This document shows positions 1-8,112 of a DNA stretch of 24,455 bases, piece by piece (position 1 is the stretch's first letter; each line of letters opens with the position of its first letter). A program made the position numbers and the translations under genes. Under the pieces are notes generated by a model that was given only the letters and a program-made list of their open reading frames with translations, searched no databases and had not been told where the DNA came from. Origin of the DNA: an uncultured Oscillospiraceae bacterium (lineage in GTDB: Bacteria > Bacillota > Clostridia > Oscillospirales > Acutalibacteraceae); assembly GCA_959596515.1 (NCBI GenBank), contig CAUFXR010000030.1:1-24455 (forward strand), given 5' to 3'.

Positions 1-3
1 TTC

Positions 4-1701
4 ATGCCGGAAATTGTAAAGCCAGCGGAAGGGGAAGAAACCCCATTCAATTTTATACAGGACTATATTGTGGAGGATTTGAAGCCGGGCGGCCAGTTTG
101 AGGGAAAACAGGTTCATACCCGATTTCCTCCGGAGCCCAACGGATACTTGCATATCGGCCACGCCAAGGCGATCTGCATCGACTTTGGCACAGCGGAAAA
201 GTTTGGCGGGATTTGTAACCTGAGAATGGATGATACCAACCCCACCAAGGAAGATGTAGAGTATGTGGACGCCATCAAGGAGGATATCCATTGGCTGGGA
301 TTTGACTGGGACGACCGGTTTTACTACGCCTCCGAATATTTTGAGAAAATGTATGAGTTCGCCTGCCGACTGATCGAAAAAGGACTGGCCTACGTATGTG
401 AGCTGACCCCCGAGCAAATGCGGGAAAACCGGGGAGATTTGACCCATCCGGCGGTGAGCCCCTATCGGGATCGGCCTAAGGAGGAGAGCTTGGATCTATT
501 CCGTAGAATGAGGGCCGGCGAGTTTGAGGACGGCAAAATGACTCTGCGGGCTAAAATCGATTTAGCCTCCGGCAATTTCAATATGCGTGACCCGGTCATC
601 TATCGGATCAACCGTGCGAGGCACCACCGCACCGGGGATACTTGGTGCATCTATCCCATGTATGATTTCGCCCATCCTATCGAGGATATGCTGGAGGGAA
701 TTACTCATTCCCTGTGTTCTCTGGAATTTGAAGACCACCGCCCTCTGTACGACTGGGTCGTGGACAATGTGGACGGTCCCTGTAAGCCTCGGCAGATTGA
801 GTTCGCCAGATTGGGTATCGACCATACGGTGATGAGCAAGCGTAAGCTGAGAGCTCTGGTGGAAAACGGCTATGTTTCGGGCTGGGACGACCCCAGAATG
901 CCCACCCTGGGCGGCCTGAGAAGAAGAGGATATACCCCTGCTTCCATTCGTAATTTCTGCGATAGGATCGGGGTCTCCAAAGTGAACTCCACAGTGGATT
1001 ACGGGTTTTTAGAGCATTGCCTGCGGGAAGACTTGAATCTGAACGCCCAGCGTACCATGGCGGTGCTGCGGCCGATCAAGCTGATCCTGACCAATTATCC
1101 CGAGGATAAAACCGAAACGTTCGAGGTGGAGAATAATCCCAACCGCCCGGAAGACGGTACCCGTACGGTGACGTTTTCCAGAGAGCTGTATATCGAGGCT
1201 GACGACTTTATGGAGGAACCTGTGAAGGGTTACTTCCGTCTCTTCCCGGGCAATGAGGTGAGACTGAAGACCACTTACATTGTCCGCTGTACCGGCTGTA
1301 AAAAGGATGATAACGGCAATGTGGTAGAGGTATACGCAGAATACGATCCTGAGACCAGAGGGGGCAACACTCCCGACGGCAGAAAAATCAAAGGAACTAT
1401 TCACTGGGCTGACGCGAGAACCGCTTTGGATGCGGAAGTCCGTCTATATGACAACCTGTTTGTGGATCCGGAACCAGAGGCTGGAGATAAAGACTTTTTA
1501 ACCCTGTTAAATCCCAATTCACTGGAAGTCCTCACCGGATGTAAGATAGAGCAGGGCTTACTGGAAGCCCAGGCTCCCAAATCATTCCAGTTTATGCGTT
1601 TAGGCTATTTCTGTCTTGACAATAAGGACAGCAAGCCCGGAAAACTGGTGTTCAACCGTTCCGTGTCGCTGAAGGACAGCTTTAAACCTAAGAAAAAATA
1701 G
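4..1701 (+). CDS. glnS: Glutaminyl-tRNA synthetase
   Basis: Class I aminoacyl-tRNA synthetase that charges tRNA-Gln with glutamine in the cytoplasm. The class I signatures are visible: PEPNGYLHIGHAKA with HIGH at residues 50-53, and the KMSKS-type loop VMSKRK at about 276-281. The N-terminal half is the Rossmann catalytic core. The C-terminal part, from about residue 345 and containing TVTFSRELYIEADDF and WADARTALDAEVRLYDNLF, is the anticodon-binding beta-barrel region typical of GlnRS and not of bacterial GluRS. At 565 aa it matches the usual GlnRS length of about 550-570. The ATG lies three bases from the window edge, so its ribosome binding site and any upstream start cannot be seen. A strong terminator follows directly. 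Many Bacillota make Gln-tRNA indirectly through GatCAB, so a GlnRS is notable, although several Clostridia have one. Confidence 0.97.
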   Translation: MPEIVKPAEGEETPFNFIQDYIVEDLKPGGQFEGKQVHTRFPPEPNGYLHIGHAKAICIDFGTAEKFGGICNLRMDDTNPTKEDVEYVDAIKEDIHWLGFDWDDRFYYASEYFEKMYEFACRLIEKGLAYVCELTPEQMRENRGDLTHPAVSPYRDRPKEESLDLFRRMRAGEFEDGKMTLRAKIDLASGNFNMRDPVIYRINRARHHRTGDTWCIYPMYDFAHPIEDMLEGITHSLCSLEFEDHRPLYDWVVDNVDGPCKPRQIEFARLGIDHTVMSKRKLRALVENGYVSGWDDPRMPTLGGLRRRGYTPASIRNFCDRIGVSKVNSTVDYGFLEHCLREDLNLNAQRTMAVLRPIKLILTNYPEDKTETFEVENNPNRPEDGTRTVTFSRELYIEADDFMEEPVKGYFRLFPGNEVRLKTTYIVRCTGCKKDDNGNVVEVYAEYDPETRGGNTPDGRKIKGTIHWADARTALDAEVRLYDNLFVDPEPEAGDKDFLTLLNPNSLEVLTGCKIEQGLLEAQAPKSFQFMRLGYFCLDNKDSKPGKLVFNRSVSLKDSFKPKKK

Positions 1702-1710
1702 CGGAATCAC

Positions 1711-1754
1711 AAAAAAGGCGGGGATTACGGTTCGTCTGTAATCCCGCTTTCTTT
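1711..1754 (+). terminator. Rho-independent terminator of glnS
   Basis: GGGATTAC (1721-1728) pairs with GTAATCCC (1738-1745), and the stem is extended by C1719-G1746 and G1718-C1747 around a one-base bulge. The loop has 9 nt and is followed by TTTCTTT. It starts about 10 nt after the glnS stop codon. Confidence 0.9.
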
Positions 1755-2245
1755 GCGAAATCGTCTATAGCGTCTAAGGTAAAGATAAATGAAAAGTCCA
1801 TAGAAGAAGGAATCGGTCCCACCCTCAACAGCTTAAGGAAAACTGGCAGGGAATTTTTACGAGAATGAAAGAAAATGAAATCTGCTAGGACAACCTACTG
1901 GGACAAGTCGCAAACCGGCTTTCAGGTCGGTAAAGCCGGTTTCAAAAAGTGCCTGCTGTAGGCCAAGCGTAAAAAATTAATACTTTTTACTGACGTTTTA
2001 AAACGCTTCAGTGTAGATATTTTAGAAGCATTTCCCTTTCCCGTGTGGTAACTTGGCGGCATTGGGCCTAATTTTCTGCGTTTTTCGCAAAAAAATTTAG
2101 CTCCTCTCCGCTAGAAAGCGTTTTTTACTATCAATTCTTTTGGCTTTTATCGTAAAGGTCTATCCGCTGTTTTCGCGGAAAAATCAGAATGAGAAAACAT
2201 GCTTTTGTTCGTCAGTTCATAGGATAAAAGAGCGACACCAAAACA
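1755..2245. other. Noncoding region with stacked inverted repeats upstream of uppP
   Basis: No convincing gene is present in about 490 bp. Several inverted repeats are. A perfect 11-bp stem (AAACCGGCTTT 1912-1922, AAAGCCGGTTT 1932-1942) with a 9-nt loop is enclosed by a possible outer CCTAC/GTAGG pair (1894-1898, 1958-1962). The palindrome CGTTTTAAAACG (1994-2005) is flanked by ACTGA/TCAGT. A short CGCT-AGAA-AGCG hairpin with six T follows at 2109-2126, and TCCGC/GCGGA lies at 2163-2179. The region could hold a small RNA or a long structured uppP leader. I recognise no known RNA family and found no strong promoter. Confidence 0.4.
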
Positions 2246-2258
2246 AGGAGATGACGGC

Positions 2259-3125
2259 ATGGAAATCCTACTAGAATATTTAAAATCCGTTTTATTCGGT
2301 ATTGTCCAGGGTATTACCGAATGGCTGCCTATCAGCAGCACTGGCCATTTAATCCTGTTGAACCAGTTTACCCCTCTGATGGTAGCCTCGGATCCGGTTC
2401 GAAATCAGGAATTTTTTGACATGTTCAAGGTGCTGATTCAGTTCGGCTCTATCTTAGCGGTGGTAGTGCTTTATTTTCACAAACTGAATCCCTTTTCCTC
2501 CAAGAAGACGGAACGGGAGAAGAAAAATACTTTCTCCCTGTGGGGAAAAGTGCTGGTGGCCAGCGTTCCCGCCGGTATCATCGGAATTTTATTTAATGAC
2601 GTCATCGACAGCGTTCTTTCCACTCCTTATGTCATTGCGGCCACACTGATTATTTACGGTGTTTTGTTTCTGGTCCTGGAAAGCCGTAATAAGCAGCCTA
2701 AAGTAAAAAAGTTTTCCGAGCTGACCTACCAGATGGCCCTGCTCATCGGTGTATGCCAGATGCTGGCGTTGATTCCCGGCACTTCCCGTTCCGGCGCCAC
2801 TATTCTTGGCGCTGTGTTTCTCGGGTGCTCCCGATTTGTGGCGGCGGAATTCTCCTTTTTCCTGGCGATTCCAGCCATGCTGGGCGCTAGCGGCGTGAAA
2901 ATTCTGGCCTTCCTAATTGAGGGCGGCGGTTTCTCCGGCCCTGAGCTGGGAATTTTATTGGTAGGCATGATAGTTTCCTTCATTGTTTCGATGCTGGCCA
3001 TCCGATTCCTGATGGGCTTTATCAAAAAACATGACTTCAAGGCCTTTGGCTGGTACCGGATCGTACTGGGCGTGGTAGTTGTGTTATATTTCGCTTTATC
3101 CGGCGCTCAAATGATGCCGGTCTGA
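2259..3125 (+). CDS. uppP: Undecaprenyl-diphosphatase (BacA/UppP)
   Basis: Integral membrane phosphatase that converts undecaprenyl diphosphate to undecaprenyl phosphate, recycling the lipid carrier of peptidoglycan and other envelope polymers. Its activity also confers bacitracin tolerance. Visible signatures are the N-terminal glutamate-rich segment GIVQGITEWLPISSTGH (E21 onward) and the conserved PGTSRSG motif at residues 173-179, both lining the active site in this family. Several hydrophobic helices span the rest, and the length of 288 aa is typical. The start is set by AAGGAG (about 2245-2250) ahead of the ATG. The gene appears monocistronic: it follows a long noncoding region and ends before a bidirectional terminator shared with the convergent fabV. 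Confidence 0.97.
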   Translation: MEILLEYLKSVLFGIVQGITEWLPISSTGHLILLNQFTPLMVASDPVRNQEFFDMFKVLIQFGSILAVVVLYFHKLNPFSSKKTEREKKNTFSLWGKVLVASVPAGIIGILFNDVIDSVLSTPYVIAATLIIYGVLFLVLESRNKQPKVKKFSELTYQMALLIGVCQMLALIPGTSRSGATILGAVFLGCSRFVAAEFSFFLAIPAMLGASGVKILAFLIEGGGFSGPELGILLVGMIVSFIVSMLAIRFLMGFIKKHDFKAFGWYRIVLGVVVVLYFALSGAQMMPV

Positions 3126-3213
3126 TGCTTTAAGGCATTGTATCCCGATCCTTTTTATCATATAGGTCTGCGCGAAAAAAGATTTTCCTTTTGCACTCTC
3201 AATAAAATTCTGA

Positions 3214-3252
3214 GAAAAAAGGCCGGAGTTAGTAAACTCCGGCCTTGCTTTT
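3214..3252. terminator. Bidirectional terminator between uppP and fabV
   Basis: A perfect 10-bp stem, GGCCGGAGTT (3221-3230) and AACTCCGGCC (3235-3244), has loop AGTA. It is followed by TTGCTTTTTG on the plus strand and preceded by A6, which reads as U6 on the minus strand. It can therefore serve both convergent genes. Confidence 0.92.
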
Positions 3253-3278
3253 TGTTGCTATCGGAAAATAGCGAAAAT

Positions 3279-4463
3279 TTATTCCACAGACGGAATTTTG
3301 ACATCCACGTCTACATCGGCGTCATAATCCACGCCATCGATCTCGAAACCAAAAAGCTGATAAAAATCTCTCCAGTAGCCGTCAAGATCCGCATATTGCT
3401 TCAGATTCTCATCAGTAACCTGATTCCAAAGCGCGTCAACGGCGTTTTGAACCTTGGGATCCATTTCCCAATCATCCATACGCAGGCGGTTTTCCTCATC
3501 CACGGGCATAGGGGAAGCGAACAGCTTTTTACGAAGCAAACGATCCATTTGCTCAATACAGCCCTCATGAGTCCCCTGTTCTTTCATTACGTGGAACAGG
3601 ATGGAGATATACAGCGGTACCACGGGGATCGCGGCGCTGGCTTGGGTAACCAGGGCCTTATTTACTGAAATCAAAGCCTTACCGCCGATGGATGACAATT
3701 GTTCCGTGATCCGGCAAGCTGTTTCCTGGAGATCCTTTTTGGCTTGGCCGATAGAACCGTTTTTATAAATCGCGTGGGTTACCTCCGGCCCAATATAAGA
3801 ATAGGCCACTGTGGTAAAGTTTTGAGAGAGAAGCCCCTTTCCCTTTAGCAGATCGATCCAAAGCTGCCAATCCTCTCCGCCCATTACCTTGATGGTTGCG
3901 GCGACCTCTTCTTCGTTGGCTGGCTCAATGGAGACCTCTTTGATTTGATTGGTGCTCAGGTCTATGCTGCGGCTTTGAAAGGGAGAGCCTACCGGTTTTA
4001 AAACAGAGGAATAGGTATGTCCTTCGGCGTCTGTGCGGCGGGGAGCGGCTACACTGTAGACCAAAAGATCGATTTGCCCCAGATCCTTTTGAATCAACTC
4101 AGCCGCTTGTTCTTTCATTTCCTGGGAAAAAGCGTCGCCGATCAAGGTTTTGGCATAAAGACCATCTGCTTGGGCGTAAGTCTCAAAAGCCGCGTTATTA
4201 TACCATCCGGGAGTTCCGGTGCGCTTCCCGGAAGCGGGATGATCATAGGATACGCCGATGGTTTTCGCGCCACAGCCGAAGGCGGCGGCAATACGAGAGG
4301 CCAATCCGAATCCGGTGGAGCAGCCTACTACCAGTACATTTTTACAGCCGGTCATTGCCCCCTGGGATTTCACATAGGCAATTTGATCCGCGACGTGACG
4401 CGCGCAGCCTGTGGGATGGGCGGTAGTACAGATAAACCCTCTAGTTTTTGGTTTTACAATCAT
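3279..4463 (-). CDS. fabV: Enoyl-ACP reductase / trans-2-enoyl-CoA reductase, FabV family
   Basis: NADH-dependent reduction of trans-2-enoyl thioesters. In the FabV/TER family this is either the last step of type II fatty acid elongation or crotonyl-CoA reduction in butyrate formation. The sequence has the nucleotide-binding stretch VVGCSTGFGLASRIAAAFG (about 45-63) and the family active site Y-x8-K (Y233, K242 in IYKNGSIGQAK). Length 394 aa is typical. AGGAGG lies 8 nt before the ATG on the minus strand. The gene stands alone, divergent from feoB and convergent with uppP, with no other fatty-acid or butyrate genes nearby, so context does not decide between the two roles. FabV enzymes are often weakly inhibited by triclosan; that is family knowledge. 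Confidence 0.95.
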   Translation of the reverse strand: MIVKPKTRGFICTTAHPTGCARHVADQIAYVKSQGAMTGCKNVLVVGCSTGFGLASRIAAAFGCGAKTIGVSYDHPASGKRTGTPGWYNNAAFETYAQADGLYAKTLIGDAFSQEMKEQAAELIQKDLGQIDLLVYSVAAPRRTDAEGHTYSSVLKPVGSPFQSRSIDLSTNQIKEVSIEPANEEEVAATIKVMGGEDWQLWIDLLKGKGLLSQNFTTVAYSYIGPEVTHAIYKNGSIGQAKKDLQETACRITEQLSSIGGKALISVNKALVTQASAAIPVVPLYISILFHVMKEQGTHEGCIEQMDRLLRKKLFASPMPVDEENRLRMDDWEMDPKVQNAVDALWNQVTDENLKQYADLDGYWRDFYQLFGFEIDGVDYDADVDVDVKIPSVE

Positions 4464-4540
4464 GAAAAAGCCTCCTAAATCTCTTTTATGGTGGAAAGCC
4501 AGGAAATTTTAATGGAATAAAATAGAAATATAATTAATTT

Positions 4541-4570
4541 ATTATAGCATAGCAGGAAAACAAAGGGCAA
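4541..4570 (-). promoter_or_regulatory. Promoter of fabV
   Basis: On the minus strand a -35-like TTGCCC (4565-4570) and a consensus -10 TATAAT (4541-4546) are separated by 18 bp, with a TGC extension immediately before the -10. This predicts transcription starting near 4534 and a leader of about 70 nt. Confidence 0.7.
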
Positions 4571-4607
4571 GCTTTCTGGGAAAGTTTCGGGGATGCCGGT
4601 GGTCATA

Positions 4608-4622
4608 ACAATAGGATATTGT
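4608..4622. promoter_or_regulatory. Candidate Fur-family operator upstream of feoB
   Basis: ACAATAG-G-ATATTGT reads as a 7-1-7 inverted repeat with six of seven positions symmetric. It lies 36 bp before the feoB start. It resembles boxes at 7924-7938 and 20704-20718 in this window. Iron-responsive control of feoB is expected from established biology, but binding here is inference. Confidence 0.4.
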
Positions 4623-4657
4623 CCATATAACTAGTACCAGATAAGGGGGTGTGACCC

Positions 4658-6691
4658 ATGGTAATCGCATTGGTGGGGAATCCTAATTGTGGAAAGACCA
4701 CACTCTTTAATGCGCTTACCGGCAGCACTCAATATGTGGGCAACTGGCCGGGGGTGACGGTGGAAAAAAAGTTGGGAAGGCTTCGGGGGAATCCGAAGGT
4801 ATTTGTGGCGGATCTTCCAGGAATTTACTCCCTGGAGGCTGTCACTCCGGATGAAAAGGCGGCCCGCGCGTTTTTAGAGGAAGAGCGCCCAGATGTGATT
4901 TTAAATATCACTGACGCCACCAACCTAGAGCGAAACTTATATTTGACCACGCAGCTGCTGGAGTTAGGGATTCCTCTCGTGCTGGCTCTGAACATGATGG
5001 ATGCGGTAGAAAAAAGAGAAGACAAAATTGACATTCCGCGCCTTTCCAGAGAGCTTTGCTGTCCGGTAGTTCCAATGTCGGCCTCTAAGGGAAAGGGAGT
5101 CCGAGAAGCGGCGGAGACGGCCGTAAATTTAGGAAGGCGCCAGGAAAGAACTTTTGCCGCCGCCCCATTTGCGAAACCGCCCCACAAGGAAGAACCCAGT
5201 AAGCATCGGGCAAGAAATGCAGTACCCCGGAAGATGCTGAAAAACGAAAGCCTAAATGCCCCTTTCCAAGATGAGGCGGCGGTATCCGCAAGGTACCGTG
5301 AGGTTGACCGTCTGATGGCACTGACAGTTCGCAGGAATCCGAAAGCGCAAAATACCTCCAGACGGATCGACAGAATTTTAATGAACCGATTTTTAGGATT
5401 TCCTATTTTCACTGTTCTTATGTGGGCGGTATATATGGTTTCCGTCAACCTGGTGGGAGGCGTGATAACCGACTGGATTCAAAAGGAGTTCTTTCAAGGA
5501 ATACTAGCGGAGAATCTTTTGGCCCTGCTGGAAGCCATGGGTACCGTCTGGTGGCTGCAAAGTCTGATCATAGACGGCTTGCTGGGGGGAGTAGGGGCTG
5601 TACTTAGCTTTCTGCCTCAAATTGCCGCGCTGTTTTTGATCCTCTCTCTTTTAGAGGATTGCGGATATATGGCCCGGGTAGCATTCCTGATGGATCGGCT
5701 GTTGAAATGGATTGGACTTTCCGGAAAATCATTTATTCCATTCCTGGTGGGTGCGGGATGTTCTGTTCCGGCGATTATAGCCAGCCGGACGGTAGAGGAT
5801 CAAGCCAGTCGTCGGCTAACGATCTTTTTAACGCCGTTTATTCCCTGCAGCGCCAAGCTTCCCCTGTTTGCGCTGCTGGCTGGTACCTTTTTCCCCGATC
5901 AGACCTGGGTGGCTCCCTCGATGTATTTTGTCGGGATGGGCGCAGCGGTTTTTGCGGGGATGTTTCTAAAACAATTAAAGCCCTTTCAAAGGGAAGCCAC
6001 TGGATTTATCATGGAACTTCCGGCCTATCGCCTGCCGAATTTAAGAAACGTAAGCAGAAGAGTTTGGGAACGTGTAAAGGCGTTTATAATAAAGGCCGGT
6101 ACAATTATTTTTATCGGATGCGGAATATTATGGTTTCTACAGAGATTTGATTGGAGCTTTGCCGTCAGCCAACCCGCCGAAAGTATTTTAGCGGATTTAG
6201 GAAAATGTATGGCGCCGTTATTTGTCCCACTGGGATTTGGAAGATGGGAAGCGGCGGTAGCTACCCTTTCGGGAACATTGGCTAAGGAAAATATTGTAGC
6301 CGCCCTGGAAATACTGCTTTCTTCTCCTGACGCTTTACCGTCAAAGGGCGCGGCGTTCCAAGAACTTCATTCCTTGTTTGTCCCGCTCAGTGCTTATAGC
6401 TTCATGCTGTTTAATCTGCTGGCGGCGCCCTGTGTTGGAGCGATCGGTGCCATGCGAAAAGAGCTGGGATCCTGGCGATGGACTTTGGCGGCGGCAGTAT
6501 TTCAAACGGGAAGCGCGTATCTCGTATCGATGTTGGTCTACCAAACAGGTCTGGCGTTGTTCTACGGTGGCAATTTCCTGTTTGTCGCCGCTATTTGGAT
6601 CCTGACAGGCTTGATTTTATGGCAGCTTATCCGTTTGCAGCGGAAAGGCGAATCTGTGAAAAACAAGCAGCCGCAGCGTGATTCTCTTTAA
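4658..6691 (+). CDS. feoB: Ferrous iron transport protein B
   Basis: Membrane Fe(II) transporter with an N-terminal GTPase domain. G motifs are plain: G1 GNPNCGKT (7-14), the switch I stretch GNWPGVTVEK (28-37), G3 DLPG (52-55), G4 NMMD (112-115) and G5 SASKGKG (141-147). Residues about 150-215 form a basic, probably disordered linker in place of part of the usual GDI helices, before the conserved ARYREVD segment. The membrane domain follows with the Gate repeats (GAGCSVPAIIASRT, PFIPCSAKLPL, TLAKENIV). At 677 aa it is a compact version of the family. AAGGGGG lies about 9 nt upstream of the ATG. No feoA or feoC lies beside it. The 3' end of the coding sequence forms one arm of a long inverted repeat. 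Confidence 0.96.
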   Translation: MVIALVGNPNCGKTTLFNALTGSTQYVGNWPGVTVEKKLGRLRGNPKVFVADLPGIYSLEAVTPDEKAARAFLEEERPDVILNITDATNLERNLYLTTQLLELGIPLVLALNMMDAVEKREDKIDIPRLSRELCCPVVPMSASKGKGVREAAETAVNLGRRQERTFAAAPFAKPPHKEEPSKHRARNAVPRKMLKNESLNAPFQDEAAVSARYREVDRLMALTVRRNPKAQNTSRRIDRILMNRFLGFPIFTVLMWAVYMVSVNLVGGVITDWIQKEFFQGILAENLLALLEAMGTVWWLQSLIIDGLLGGVGAVLSFLPQIAALFLILSLLEDCGYMARVAFLMDRLLKWIGLSGKSFIPFLVGAGCSVPAIIASRTVEDQASRRLTIFLTPFIPCSAKLPLFALLAGTFFPDQTWVAPSMYFVGMGAAVFAGMFLKQLKPFQREATGFIMELPAYRLPNLRNVSRRVWERVKAFIIKAGTIIFIGCGILWFLQRFDWSFAVSQPAESILADLGKCMAPLFVPLGFGRWEAAVATLSGTLAKENIVAALEILLSSPDALPSKGAAFQELHSLFVPLSAYSFMLFNLLAAPCVGAIGAMRKELGSWRWTLAAAVFQTGSAYLVSMLVYQTGLALFYGGNFLFVAAIWILTGLILWQLIRLQRKGESVKNKQPQRDSL

Positions 6692-6716
6692 GAGATTCTC
6701 CGCTGCGGCTGCTTGT
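6663..6716. repeat. 16-bp inverted repeat spanning the feoB stop codon
   Basis: ACAAGCAGCCGCAGCG (6663-6678) is perfectly complementary to CGCTGCGGCTGCTTGT (6701-6716). The intervening 22 nt contain a second small stem (TCTCTT/AAGAGA) and the TAA stop at 6689-6691. No T-run follows on either strand, so it is not a standard terminator. It could protect the 3' end or pause transcription. Confidence 0.8.
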
Positions 6717-6790
6717 GATGGCGCCACGCCTTTTGAAAAAGTTCCAGTGCTGCGCAAAAAAATGACGGACCACCAGACCGGACGGCGAGG

Positions 6791-6964
6791 ACGTAAAGTT
6801 CAAGAGTGCGCAAGGTTACTTGTGAGTCTCAACTCTTGTACGATCGGAATAGTTTCAAGGCGCAAGGTCCAAAGGTGCGCAAGGTTACTTGTGAGTCTCA
6901 ACTCCTGCACGATCGGAATAGCTTCAAGACGTAAAGTCCAAGGGTGAACAAGGTTACTTGTGAG
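6791..6964. repeat. 69-bp tandem repeat array, about 2.5 copies
   Basis: Copy 1 is 6791-6859, copy 2 is 6860-6928, and copy 3 is partial at 6929-6964 (36 bp). The copies are near-identical over the core CAAGGTTACTTGTGAG and share GATCGGAATAG. Each complete unit carries TGAG-T-CTCA. A degenerate trace of the unit start may lie near 6739-6758. Because 69 is a multiple of three the array stays open in one forward frame (ending at 6947), giving a repetitive 23-residue translation. That frame shows no ribosome binding site or domain, so I treat the array as noncoding. Confidence 0.85.
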
Positions 6965-7305
6965 AGCACCTAATGTTTTCTAAAACGCTCCGACAAAATA
7001 CAGCGCCCGGAAACAGTCAGCGCTTTCGCCGATAAAGTGTGGGAGAAAAATCACAGACAAGCTATTTTTACTTTTATGCTTTACTTTTGATCGAGGGCGG
7101 TTCTTTCCAAAGGCTGAACTTACCTGCGGCGCGCGAAACGCGTAATGCCCCGGAATCGGTATGGAAGAGGTAAGCTATGAACCAAAACTGTTTTCATCTT
7201 ACCGCAATTCGCTCCCTGAAAACAGACCGTCAAAAGAATTTCAGCTTGCATTTATTGATTGGAATCTGGTTAGCCTACCGGTATACAGAAACAATGAGAA
7301 TAAAG
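6965..7305. other. Gene-poor stretch downstream of the repeat array
   Basis: I support no gene in these 340 bp. There is a small AGCGC/GCGCT inverted repeat near 7002-7025. AGAGG precedes an ATG at 7177, but the frame opened there runs antisense through most of the convincing minus-strand hydrolase at 7306-7836 and has no recognisable domain. No clear terminator for that hydrolase is visible here. Confidence 0.5.
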
Positions 7306-7836
7306 CTAGAGGATTTCCACTTGGAAACCCGCCATCACGTCCAATGCCTTTTGATTAAGAATGGGATCGCCGCTTGCGATACAATGAGAGTCCACTATAA
7401 TAGCAGCCTCCGGCAAAGCGGCCCTGGCCAGAACAGCGTTAGAAATCACACAGATATTGGATACTACTCCACAAAGCTCAATGGACTCATAGGGATGGTC
7501 TTTCAGATATTCTCCGAGCGCGAGGGAGCCGAAGGTGGGCTTTTCAAATACCGCCGTCGCCTTAGAAAGATAAGAGGAAACTTTACCATAAATCCTCCAG
7601 CCGTCGCTTCCTTTCAGACAGTGGGGGACAGGAAGCTTTCTTCCCTCCTGGGTGAGGCTGTAATCTTGTCCGTGGGTATCCAGAGTGAAAATGACGTCGT
7701 CACCTTGACTGAGATATTCCTCGATTTTACGGCAAATTGGAAGTTCCAAAGACACAGCTTGCTCAAATCCTAAGCTGCCGCTGACAAAATCATTCTGATA
7801 ATCTATCACCAAAAGTAGCTTTTTCACGATGATCAC
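7306..7836 (-). CDS. Isochorismatase-family cysteine hydrolase, nicotinamidase-like
   Basis: Alpha/beta cysteine hydrolase of the isochorismatase superfamily. The catalytic triad reads as D12 (VIDYQNDF), K99 (FEKPTFGS) and C129 (GVVSNICV). A nicotinamidase-type metal site is also suggested by D53 and H55 (TLDTHGQDY) and H72 (PHCLKGSDGW). The likely reaction is nicotinamide to nicotinate plus ammonia in NAD salvage, as for PncA. Substrate assignment within this superfamily from sequence alone is uncertain. Length 176 aa fits. The start given is GTG; a second in-frame GTG three codons in (7825-7827) gives MKKLLLVIDYQNDF, and its spacing to the GAGAG motif is at least as plausible. It is transcribed divergently from the phosphate transporter gene. 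Confidence 0.88.
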   Translation of the reverse strand: MIIVKKLLLVIDYQNDFVSGSLGFEQAVSLELPICRKIEEYLSQGDDVIFTLDTHGQDYSLTQEGRKLPVPHCLKGSDGWRIYGKVSSYLSKATAVFEKPTFGSLALGEYLKDHPYESIELCGVVSNICVISNAVLARAALPEAAIIVDSHCIASGDPILNQKALDVMAGFQVEIL

Positions 7837-7860
7837 CGCTCTCTTTCTGTTATTGGCCTT

Positions 7861-7869
7861 ATTATATCA
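7861..7869 (-). promoter_or_regulatory. Extended -10 promoter of the nicotinamidase-like gene
   Basis: On the minus strand TGA-TATAAT (-10 hexamer 7861-7866) is a consensus extended -10. No good -35 is present at 17 bp. The 12-mer TTGTGATATAAT is identical to the -10 region before typA. Confidence 0.6.
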
Positions 7870-7923
7870 CAAAATACGTAATTTGGGCAGTGATTTGATT
7901 TGCTATTTTGTTTTTTAAATTAA

Positions 7924-7938
7924 CAATAGTTACTATTA
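7924..7938. promoter_or_regulatory. Candidate Fur-family 7-1-7 box
   Basis: CAATAGT-T-ACTATTA has six of seven symmetric positions around one central base, the geometry of Fur/PerR boxes. It lies about 58 bp upstream of the minus-strand -10 at 7861 and 286 bp before the phosphate transporter start. Confidence 0.4.
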
Positions 7939-8112
7939 AAAACATATTATTATTGCTAATTTAATAATAGTTAAAAGATTGTTTAAAATTTAACAATTAT
8001 CTAATGTATGGAAAAAATGGATAATTTTTTCCGGTGAAATTTGATTAAAACGAAAATTAAAATTGGTCAATTTGTAAAATTTATGTAGGAAAGTATGGAA
8101 ATATGAATGAAT

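Noticed and set aside
3138..3668. 176-codon plus-strand frame downstream of uppP
   Set aside because: It runs through the bidirectional terminator and antisense to fabV, which has clear family motifs.
6678..6947. 89-codon open frame over the tandem repeat, giving a repetitive peptide
   Set aside because: It starts inside the feoB 3' hairpin, has no ribosome binding site, and stays open because the repeat length is a multiple of three.
7177..7773. 198-codon plus-strand frame preceded by AGAGG
   Set aside because: It lies mostly antisense to the nicotinamidase-like gene, which has an intact catalytic triad; the plus frame has no recognisable domain.
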